Positions 56,923 to 64,000 of a DNA stretch of 64,000 bases are shown here, piece after piece; within the stretch, counting starts at the first letter, position 1; every line of letters begins with the position of its first letter. Made by a program: the position numbers and the translations under genes. The stretch is from Aldehydirespirator sp965205155 (lineage in GTDB: Bacteria; Actinomycetota; Acidimicrobiia; Acidimicrobiales; Aldehydirespiratoraceae): positions 1,550,001 to 1,614,000 of the forward strand of contig OZ242033.1 of assembly GCA_965205155.1 (NCBI GenBank), written 5' to 3'. The notes under the pieces were generated by a model. The model searched no databases, was not told the DNA's origin, and saw nothing but the letters and a program-made list of their open reading frames with translations.

Positions 56923-57732
56923 ATGGTTGCGGAGCCGGGCGACCGGCCCTGGCCGGCGCCTCCCGCTGAGCCGCCCGGGCGGAGACTGCTCGAAGGAAGG
57001 CGGGTGGTGGTGACCGCCGCGGCCGGCGCCGGGATCGGATCGGCCGTGGCTCGCCGCGCCCTCATCGAGGGGGCCAGGGTTCTGATCTCCGATGTCCACG
57101 AGCGGCGCCTGTCCGCCACCCGCGACCACCTGGAAGCCGAGACCGGCTCGCGCCCTGAGGCGGTGCGGTGCGACGTGACCGCCGAGCGCGACGTCCAGGC
57201 CCTGATGGAAGCGGCCGTCGAGGGTTTGGGCGGCGTCGACGTGATGATGAACAACGCTGGACTGGGCGGCGCGGCACGGCTGGTGGACATGACCGACGAG
57301 CAGTGGTCGGCGGTGCTCGGCGTGACCCTCGACGGGACCATGCGCTGCACCCGGGCCGCGCTGCGGCTCATGATCGATCAGGGCAGCGGCGGCGCCATCG
57401 TCAACAACGCCTCGGTGGCGGGCTGGCGGGCCCAGGTCGAGCAGGCCCACTATGCCGCAGCCAAGGCGGGGGTGATGGCCCTCACCCGCTGCGCGGCCCT
57501 GGAGGCCGCCGAGCACGGGATCAGGGTGAACTGTGTGGCGCCCAGCCTGGCCTGGCATCCGTTCCTGGCCAAGACGACTGACGAGGGCCTGCTGGCCGAA
57601 CTGGCCGGCAAGGAGGCGTTCGGGCGACCGGCCGAGCCATGGGAGGTGGCCAACGTGATGGTGTTCCTGGCCAGCGACCTCGCCGGCTACATGACCGGCG
57701 AGGTTGTATCGGTCAGCAGCCAGCACCCGTGA
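56923..57732 (+). CDS. SDR family oxidoreductase, 3-oxoacyl reductase-like
   Basis: A 269-residue SDR: VVVTAAAGAGIGSAVARRAL near 27-46, DVMMNNAGLGG near 106-116, HYAAAKAGVMALTRC near 169-183, and FLASDLAGYMTGEVVSVSSQHP at the end, as in FabG-like enzymes. Only three bases separate it from the previous SDR, so they are one unit. It may act in acyl-CoA metabolism; the substrate is not readable. Confidence 0.87.
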   Translation: MVAEPGDRPWPAPPAEPPGRRLLEGRRVVVTAAAGAGIGSAVARRALIEGARVLISDVHERRLSATRDHLEAETGSRPEAVRCDVTAERDVQALMEAAVEGLGGVDVMMNNAGLGGAARLVDMTDEQWSAVLGVTLDGTMRCTRAALRLMIDQGSGGAIVNNASVAGWRAQVEQAHYAAAKAGVMALTRCAALEAAEHGIRVNCVAPSLAWHPFLAKTTDEGLLAELAGKEAFGRPAEPWEVANVMVFLASDLAGYMTGEVVSVSSQHP

Positions 57733-57827
57733 GCCGGGCTGGACACCTCTGGCGGACCGACCTCACCGTCTGGCAAGATGTTTCGATTAGCCGCCGGCAT
57801 GCCGGCTCATACAGAAGGGCAAGTGGG

Positions 57828-59666
57828 ATGACTGCTCGACCGATTCACAAGCGTGGCGCGTCCTGGTTGGCCGTGTTGCTGGTGCTCGCCCTGGTAGCCG
57901 CAGCCTGCGGAGGCGGGGACGACGGCGGCGAGCCGCAGCCGTCGGCGGCGGTGGAGACCACCGAGACGGCCGCGCCCGCTGCACCGGCCGAACCGGCCGA
58001 AACGCCCGTCGACGATGGCGGAGAGGAAGCACCCGCGCCGGCCGAACCGGACGACGAGCCCCTGGTCGCCCCGGTGGACACGACGACCACCACGACACCG
58101 CCCGACGACGGCGAGGAGGTCCCCGAGGCCCCCGCCGAGCCCGAGCCCCGGTTCGGCGGCACCCTGCGGGTCGGTGTCGAGGCCGAGGGCGACGGCCTGA
58201 ACCCGGCGGCCAACAACTTCGCCGTGTCGGCCTACGTGATGACCTACCCGGTCTTCGATCCGGTGGCCTACTGGGACACGAGCGGCAGGTGGATCCCCTA
58301 CCTGGCGGAGTCCTTCACCCCCATCGGCGACGCCTCGTCGTGGGAGATGAAGCTGCGCGAGGGGGTGCGCTTCCACGACGGCACCACTCTCGACTCCGCG
58401 GACGCGCTGGCCACCTTCGAGGCCCAGCTGGCCGACCCGATCATCTCGCTGGCCGTCAGGCCCGCCTTCGTGGCCGACAACCCCATCGAGCTGGTCGACG
58501 ACCTCACGGTGCGGTACAACCTGGTCGAGTCGAGCTCGCACTTCCCGCAGCAGATCACCAGCCAGCTGGGCATGATCCTGCCCTCCGAGTGGCTCGAGAG
58601 GGCGCTGGAGGACCCGAACCTGAATCAGATGCCGGTGGGGACCGGCCCATTCATGATCGAGAGCCGGGTCCTGGACGAGAAGACGGTGCTGGTCCGCAAC
58701 CCCGACTACTGGGCCGCCGACATCACCGACATCTACCTCGACCGCATCGAGGTCTACCCCATCACCGACACCGTCATCGCGGCGGAGAGGGTGGCCGCCG
58801 GTGACATCGACCTCATGGTGACCAGCAACTCCGACGCCATCTTGACCCTGCGCGACTCCGAGGGCGTCCAGACCATCGAGAACGTCCGCTCCAGCGAGGA
58901 CTTCGCGATGATGAACACCGAGAATGCGCCCTTCGACGACATCAGGGCCCGTCAGGCCCTGACCTTCGCCACCGACCGCGACGCTTACGTGGCGCTCATC
59001 CGCCAGGGCACGGCACCGCCCGCTGACACGATGTTCCACCCCGACCTGATCTGGCACAACCCCGACGTCAAGCAGGAGACGAACATGCCGGAGCGGGCCG
59101 GCCCGCTGGCAGCCGCGTACTGCGCCGATTTCGGTGACAACTGCACCGACGGCAAGATCAACATCGAGTTGCAGTACTCGGGGCCGTCGGTGGCTCAGAC
59201 CCGCATCGCGGAGCTGTTGATCGACAGCTGGGAGCCGTACTTCAACGTGACCGAGCAGGAACTCCTCCAGGACGACCACATCCTCGAGGTCGCGCTCGGC
59301 TTCTACAACGTGGTGACCTGGCGGCAGTTCGGCGCGGTGGACCCGGACAACGACGTGCTGTGGATCGAGTGCAGGGCGATCAGCTTCATCTCGCTCAACT
59401 GGCCGCGCGACTGCGATCCGGAGCGGGACGCTCTCATGTACGAGCAGCGGGCCAGCACCGACCTCGACCGCCGCGTCGAGATATGGCACCAGATCCAGCA
59501 GGACCTCAAGGACTCGTACACCTACATCTTCTTCAACCACGCCAACTGGACCATCGGCGCGGGGGACCATGTGCACAACATCTGCGGCCAGACCTCGCCC
59601 GATGGCGTGGAGCTGTTCTGCAACAACCAGGGCAGGGTGCAGTTGCACCAGGTCTGGCTGAGCTAG
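57828..59666 (+). CDS. Family 5 extracellular solute-binding lipoprotein, paralogue 1
   Basis: A 612-residue binding protein of the peptide/nickel (DppA/OppA) group. Lipoprotein signal ALVAAACGGGDD (Cys near 27), a Pro/Ala/Glu-rich linker with VAPVDTTTTTTPP, then the family 5 domain from GGTLRVGVEAEGDGLNPAAN. MKLREGVRFHDGTTLDS and VRNPDYWAADITDIYLDRIE are typical. It ends VQLHQVWLS. It is the first of three close relatives in a row that share the linker motif, internal blocks and C-terminus. Confidence 0.9.
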   Translation: MTARPIHKRGASWLAVLLVLALVAAACGGGDDGGEPQPSAAVETTETAAPAAPAEPAETPVDDGGEEAPAPAEPDDEPLVAPVDTTTTTTPPDDGEEVPEAPAEPEPRFGGTLRVGVEAEGDGLNPAANNFAVSAYVMTYPVFDPVAYWDTSGRWIPYLAESFTPIGDASSWEMKLREGVRFHDGTTLDSADALATFEAQLADPIISLAVRPAFVADNPIELVDDLTVRYNLVESSSHFPQQITSQLGMILPSEWLERALEDPNLNQMPVGTGPFMIESRVLDEKTVLVRNPDYWAADITDIYLDRIEVYPITDTVIAAERVAAGDIDLMVTSNSDAILTLRDSEGVQTIENVRSSEDFAMMNTENAPFDDIRARQALTFATDRDAYVALIRQGTAPPADTMFHPDLIWHNPDVKQETNMPERAGPLAAAYCADFGDNCTDGKINIELQYSGPSVAQTRIAELLIDSWEPYFNVTEQELLQDDHILEVALGFYNVVTWRQFGAVDPDNDVLWIECRAISFISLNWPRDCDPERDALMYEQRASTDLDRRVEIWHQIQQDLKDSYTYIFFNHANWTIGAGDHVHNICGQTSPDGVELFCNNQGRVQLHQVWLS

Positions 59667-59755
59667 CCCGCTAGCCCCCTCATCCGTTCTGGAGCCCGAC
59701 TCTGGCAAGATGGCCGGATGGGCGCGGCCGACTCTCGCGCGGGAGGACAACTGCG

Positions 59756-61621
59756 ATGCTGGTTCGACTTGACGTGAGCCCCTCGACCCGCCGGCTCGGG
59801 GCAGCCATGGCGGTCGCCCTGGTCGCGGCTGCCTGCGGAAGCGGAGGCGATGGCGGCGATGGGCAGCCCGCCCCGGCCGTCGAGGCCACGCAGACCACTG
59901 AGGCAGCCGCTCCCTCGGAACCGGCCGACTCCGGCGAGGGCGAGACCGCCCCCACCGGCGCTGAGCCGGACGCCACCGAGGAGCAGCAGCAGGGGGATGA
60001 GCTCCTGGTCGCTCCGGTGGACACGACCACGACCACCGCGCCGCCGCCCACCGACGGCGAGGACGTCGTCGAGGCCCCGGCCGAGCCCGAGGCCCAGTTC
60101 GGCGGCACGCTGAGAATCGGGGCCTTCGCCGAGGGCGACGGCCTCAACCCTGCGTCCAACGCCTTCTCGACACCCGTCTACCTCATGGCCCACCCGGTCT
60201 TCGACCCGCTGGCCTACTACGACACCGCCGGCAACTGGGTCCCGGTCCTGGCCGAGTCGTGGACCAGGGTCGGCGACGGCACGGCCTGGCAGATGAAGGT
60301 GCGCGAGGGGGTGCGCTTCCACGACGGGACCGAGCTCGACGCGGACGACGTTGTGGCGACGTTCCAGGCACAGCTGGCCGACCCGCTGATCTCGATCGCG
60401 TTCAGGCCCGGATTCCATCCCGAGGATCCGATCCGCAAGGTCGACGACCACACCGTCGAGTTCGTCGGCGTCCGGCCCTCGGCCCACCTGCCGAACGCGT
60501 TCACGAGCCAGCTGGGGATGATCCTGCCGTCGGAGTGGCTCGAGCGGGCCGCCGCCGATTCGAGCCTCAACCAGATGCCGGTCGGCACCGGTCCGTTCAT
60601 GGTCGAGAGCCGCATCCAGGATGAGGTGACGGTGCTGGTGCGCAACCCCGACTACTGGGCCGCCGACCTGATCGACATATACCTCGACCGGATCGAGGTG
60701 TACCCCATACCGGACTCCGCCGTCGCCGCGCAGAGGCTGATAGCGGGAGAACTCGATCTGATAGTCGTTTCCGAGACGGGGGCCATACTGACCCTGCGCG
60801 AGGCCGCGGACCAGGGGGTGGTCACCTTCGAGAACCACCGCTCCGACGAGTCGATGCTGCTCATCAACGCACAGAGCGCGGTGTTCTCCGACATCCGGGC
60901 CCGGCAGGCTCTCACCTTCGCGACCGACCAGGATCTGTACGTGGAGTTGCTGGGCGAGGGCACGGCTGAGGCGGCCGAAACGATGTTCCATCCCGACTTG
61001 ATCTGGCGCAACCCCGACATCGTGCAGGAGACGAACATGCCGGAGCGGGCCGGGCCGCTGGTCGCCGGGTACTGCGCCGACTTCCCGGAGAACTGCTCCG
61101 ACGGCAGGATCAACATGCGTTTCGGCGTTCCGGGCCCGTCGGTGGAGAGCGATCGCACCGTCGACCTGATGGCCGAGACCTGGGGTGAGTTCTTCAACCT
61201 CGATACCAGCGTGAAGCCCCTGGACGAGATGATCATCGATGTGGCGATCGGCAACTACGACGTGGCCCTGGCGGACGCGTTCGGGTCGGTCGATCCCGAC
61301 AACGACGTGATCTTCATGGAGTGCGGCTCGATCAGCTTCATCTCGCTGAACTTCAGCCGCCACTGCGACCCCGAGCGCGACGAGTTGATATACGAGCAGC
61401 GCGCCATCGACGACCTCGACCGGCGGGTGGAGATCTGGCACCGCATCCAGGAGATAAACCGCGACGCCTACACGACGATCTTCCTGACCCACACCAACTT
61501 CACCATCGGAGCGCGCGACAACGTGCACAACATCTGCGGGCAGATCGGGCCCACAGGCGACGAACTGTTCTGCAACAATCAGGGCAGGATCTGGCCCAAC
61601 CAGATCTGGCTCAGCCAGTAA
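59756..61621 (+). CDS. Family 5 extracellular solute-binding lipoprotein, paralogue 2
   Basis: A 621-residue paralogue. Signal LVAAACGSGG (Cys near 27), linker with LVAPVDTTTTTAPPP, domain from GGTLRIGAFAEGDGLNPASN. It has KVREGVRFHDGTELDADDV and the shared TNMPERAGPLVAGYCADFPE block. The residues around the likely ligand region (FRPGFHPEDPIRK, KPLDEMIIDVAIGNYD) differ most from the other two, so it may bind a different compound. Linker longer and more acidic than in paralogue 1. Its start is 89 bp after paralogue 1. Confidence 0.9.
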   Translation: MLVRLDVSPSTRRLGAAMAVALVAAACGSGGDGGDGQPAPAVEATQTTEAAAPSEPADSGEGETAPTGAEPDATEEQQQGDELLVAPVDTTTTTAPPPTDGEDVVEAPAEPEAQFGGTLRIGAFAEGDGLNPASNAFSTPVYLMAHPVFDPLAYYDTAGNWVPVLAESWTRVGDGTAWQMKVREGVRFHDGTELDADDVVATFQAQLADPLISIAFRPGFHPEDPIRKVDDHTVEFVGVRPSAHLPNAFTSQLGMILPSEWLERAAADSSLNQMPVGTGPFMVESRIQDEVTVLVRNPDYWAADLIDIYLDRIEVYPIPDSAVAAQRLIAGELDLIVVSETGAILTLREAADQGVVTFENHRSDESMLLINAQSAVFSDIRARQALTFATDQDLYVELLGEGTAEAAETMFHPDLIWRNPDIVQETNMPERAGPLVAGYCADFPENCSDGRINMRFGVPGPSVESDRTVDLMAETWGEFFNLDTSVKPLDEMIIDVAIGNYDVALADAFGSVDPDNDVIFMECGSISFISLNFSRHCDPERDELIYEQRAIDDLDRRVEIWHRIQEINRDAYTTIFLTHTNFTIGARDNVHNICGQIGPTGDELFCNNQGRIWPNQIWLSQ

Positions 61622-61630
61622 GGGGATCCC

Positions 61631-63445
61631 TTGACCCGGCGACCTTGGACCCACTGCCTGGGGGTGCTGCTGGCAGCCGCGCTCGTCGCGGCTGCGTGCG
61701 GCGGCGGTGACGAGTCACGGCCCATCGAGACAACCGAGGCGGTGAGTCGGCCGGCGTCCGGTGCTTCGGACGCCGCTGATTCCACCGGCCAGGGAGACAC
61801 CGACGCCGCCGTCGACTCCGCCACGGCCGCCGGTAGCGCCGAAGCGCCGGACGATGAGGCCGAACCCCTGCTCGCGCCGGTCGACACAACCACGACGACC
61901 ACACCCGGATCTGCGGAGATCGCAGCGGAGTCCGGCGGCACGCTGCGGGTGGCCGTCGAGGCCGAGAGTGACGGCCTGAACCCCGCGGTCAACAACTTCG
62001 CGGCCTCCGCGTACGCGATGGTCTACCCGATGTTCGATCCGGTCGCGTACTTCGACATCGAGGGGAACTGGGTCCCGTACCTCGCCGAGTCGTTCACCAG
62101 GATCGACGACGGCACGGTCTGGCACATGAAGCTGCGCGAGGGAGTGCGGTTCCATGACGGCACCGAACTGGACGCCGACGACGTGATCGCGACCATCGAG
62201 GCGCAGCTCGCCGATCCGGTCATCTCGCTGGTGTACCGCAACACCATCGACGCAGGGCAGTTCATCCGCAAGCTCGACCAGTACACGGTCGAGATGCGGT
62301 TGGCCAACCCCTCGGCCCGGTTCCCCCTGGTCATGACCTCGCAGCTGGGAATGGTCCTGCCGTCGGAGTGGCTGCAGCGGGCCCGCGAGGACCAGACCCT
62401 GAACCAGATGCCGGTGGGGCAGGGGCCGTTCATGATCGAGAGCCGTGTCCAGGACGAGAAGACGGTGCTGGTTCGCAACCCCGACTACTGGGCGGCCGAC
62501 CGCTTCGACATCCACTTGGATCGCATCGAGGTCTACCCGATCACCGACATGGCCGTCGCGGCGGAGCGGCTGGCAGCCGGCGAGCTCGACGTGGTGATCA
62601 CCACCAACGCAGAGGCGACCCTCATCATGCGGGAGACAGGCGACGCCAGGACCATCGAGAACGTGCGGGCCGATGAGGGCTTCGCGGTGATCAACTCGCA
62701 GCGCCCGCCCTTCGATGACATCCGGGCCCGCCAGGCCCTGACGTTCGCGGCGGACCGGGACGCCTACGTCGCCCTGATCCGCCAGGGAACCTCCCCGCCG
62801 GCCGACACGATGTTCCACCCCGACCTGGTCTGGCACAACCCGGAGGTGAAGCAGGAGACGAACATGCCCGAGCGGGCCGGGCCCCTGGTCGAGTCCTATT
62901 GCGCCGACCACCCCGGCAACTGCTCCGACGGCAGGATCAACATGGACCTCACCTTCGGGGGCCCCTCGGTCGAGAACACCCGCATTGCCGAGGTTCAGGC
63001 CCACGCCTGGGAGGACTACTTCAACGTCGAGCTGGTCGAGGTGCCCCAGGACAAGCTGATCAACGACGCGGTGCTGGGGAACTTCAACGTGATCAACTGG
63101 AGACAGTTCGGCGCCATCAGCCCCGACAACGACATCCTGTGGCTGGAGTGCAGCAGCGTCGGCTTCATCGCGCTGAACTTTCCCCGCTACTGCGATCCTG
63201 AGCGCGACGAACTCATGTACGAGTCGCGCGGGAGCGACGACCTGGATCGGCGGGTGGAGATCTGGCACCGGGTCGCCGAGATGATCCGAGATGCCTACAC
63301 CTACATCTTCTACTACCACACCAACTGGACGATCGGCGCCCGCGACAATGTGCACAACGTCTGCGGTCAGGTCTCGCCCGATGGTGCCGAACTGTTGTGC
63401 AACAACTCGGGACGGGTGCTCCTGCACGGAGTCTGGCTGAGCTAG
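61631..63445 (+). CDS. Family 5 extracellular solute-binding lipoprotein, paralogue 3
   Basis: A 604-residue paralogue with a TTG start nine bases after paralogue 2. Signal LVAAACGGGDES (Cys near 23), linker with LLAPVDTTTTTTPG, domain from GGTLRVAVEAESDGLNPAVN. Its core is closer to paralogue 1 (VRNPDYWAADRFDIHLDRIEVYPIT; RQALTFAADRDAYVALIRQGT; TNMPERAGPLVESYCAD) than to paralogue 2. Followed at 150 bp by the permease of what is probably the same importer. Confidence 0.9.
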   Translation: MTRRPWTHCLGVLLAAALVAAACGGGDESRPIETTEAVSRPASGASDAADSTGQGDTDAAVDSATAAGSAEAPDDEAEPLLAPVDTTTTTTPGSAEIAAESGGTLRVAVEAESDGLNPAVNNFAASAYAMVYPMFDPVAYFDIEGNWVPYLAESFTRIDDGTVWHMKLREGVRFHDGTELDADDVIATIEAQLADPVISLVYRNTIDAGQFIRKLDQYTVEMRLANPSARFPLVMTSQLGMVLPSEWLQRAREDQTLNQMPVGQGPFMIESRVQDEKTVLVRNPDYWAADRFDIHLDRIEVYPITDMAVAAERLAAGELDVVITTNAEATLIMRETGDARTIENVRADEGFAVINSQRPPFDDIRARQALTFAADRDAYVALIRQGTSPPADTMFHPDLVWHNPEVKQETNMPERAGPLVESYCADHPGNCSDGRINMDLTFGGPSVENTRIAEVQAHAWEDYFNVELVEVPQDKLINDAVLGNFNVINWRQFGAISPDNDILWLECSSVGFIALNFPRYCDPERDELMYESRGSDDLDRRVEIWHRVAEMIRDAYTYIFYYHTNWTIGARDNVHNVCGQVSPDGAELLCNNSGRVLLHGVWLS

Positions 63446-63595
63446 GGGCCGAGGGGGGCGTCGACCCCGGACGACTCCGGCCGCTCCCGACACGGCCCCA
63501 TGGGCGGTAGTAGTCTCTCCGGCCGCAGTGATTGCCACAGCTGACTTGTACGGCGCCCGATGAGCGCTCTGCGGCGACCGGGGCGGTAGGGGCTC

Positions 63596-64000
63596 GTGGC
63601 CAGGTTCGTGCTGCGCCGGGCGATCCTGCTGGTGGCTGTGCTGTTCGCCGTGACGTTCCTGGGCTTCTCCGCCATGAACCTGCTGGGAGACCCGCTTGTG
63701 AACGTGGTCGGGGTGCTGGCCGAACTCGACTGCGAGGGCATAGAGGCCGGTCTCGTCGAGGACACGACGGTGGATGCGGCCAGCCGGGACTGCGACACGG
63801 TGGCTGCGGCCAAGGCTCAGTACCACCTCGACCGGCCGGTTCCCGTGCGCTACGTGCTGTGGCTGGGCGACATGGCCACCGGGGACTTCGGAACGTCGTT
63901 CCAGAACGACCAGCCAGTCAGCCAAGTGATCCGCGAGAAGCTGCCCGAGACGCTGGTCCTGCTGGTGATGGCCCAGATCGTCTCGCTCGGGGTCGCCATT
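63596..64000 (+). CDS. DppB/OppB-type ABC transporter permease (3' end outside window)
   Basis: The first 135 codons of a peptide-type permease. TM1 is at about 6-27 (LRRAILLVAVLFAVTFLGF), followed by NLLGDPLVNVVG, and after the loop YHLDRPVPVRYVLWLGDMATGDFGTSFQN, the standard DppB sequence before TM2. The loop between GDP and YHLDRP carries two cysteines about 22 residues apart (ELDCEGIE...SRDCDTV) and is longer than usual. GTG 63596 has GGGG upstream. It should form the membrane part for the three binding proteins. Confidence 0.88.
   Translation, partial: MARFVLRRAILLVAVLFAVTFLGFSAMNLLGDPLVNVVGVLAELDCEGIEAGLVEDTTVDAASRDCDTVAAAKAQYHLDRPVPVRYVLWLGDMATGDFGTSFQNDQPVSQVIREKLPETLVLLVMAQIVSLGVAI

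Overview
The window reads as a high-GC actinobacterial chromosome, most like an uncultured member of the class Acidimicrobiia. This assignment is an inference from gene content: F420-type LLM oxidoreductases, an Actinobacteria-style methionine aminopeptidase with an N-terminal extension, PaaX control of phenylacetate genes, GTG/TTG starts, and 4-bp ATGA/GTGA overlaps between genes. No rRNA, tRNA, CRISPR, integrase or transposase was seen.

Layout. 1-9.5 kb: the start of an agmatinase-family gene next to a TetR regulator with two matching palindromes, then a PatB/MalY-type PLP enzyme, an SPFH protein, an F420 oxidoreductase, a Ppx/GppA phosphatase, an SDR, and a CDF transporter-hydrolase-rhodanese operon. 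9.5-16 kb: a MaoC hydratase, a secreted S41 protease with SLH-like repeats, methionine aminopeptidase, and a small accessory patch (truncated nucleotidyltransferase, FitA/PIN-like pair, DUF1330 protein, hydrolase). 16-22.3 kb: phenylacetate operon paaZ-A-B-C-K-X, followed by a convergent MMPL transporter. 24.7-33.7 kb: a minus-strand operon for reductive pyrimidine breakdown with its own ABC importer. 34-36.4 kb: CoA-binding protein, MetY-like enzyme and an unknown protein.

36.4-53.8 kb: minus-strand genes that make sense together as nucleoside or base uptake and use (BMP-type ABC importer, nucleoside hydrolase, PfkB sugar kinase, a cyclase, and a ring-hydroxylating oxygenase that has lost its Rieske cluster ligands). 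Two plus-strand blocks interrupt them and look like defence cargo: a RecD-like helicase with a C-terminal nuclease-like domain (37.6-41.3 kb), and a SIR2 protein with a very long helical region plus a small HigB/Gp49-like protein (42.6-46.6 kb). The SIR2 pair is the best candidate here for an undescribed system.

53.9-64 kb: an NfeD-like/flotillin pair, two SDRs, and three tandem paralogous peptide-type (family 5) solute-binding lipoproteins leading into a DppB-type permease cut by the window end.

A dispersed repeat of about 90 bp occurs at five loci (3.5, 12.1 as a 91-bp tandem triplet, 47.9, 52.7 and 54.5 kb). It is always in the same orientation on the plus strand whatever the direction of the flanking genes, and no known element class explains it.
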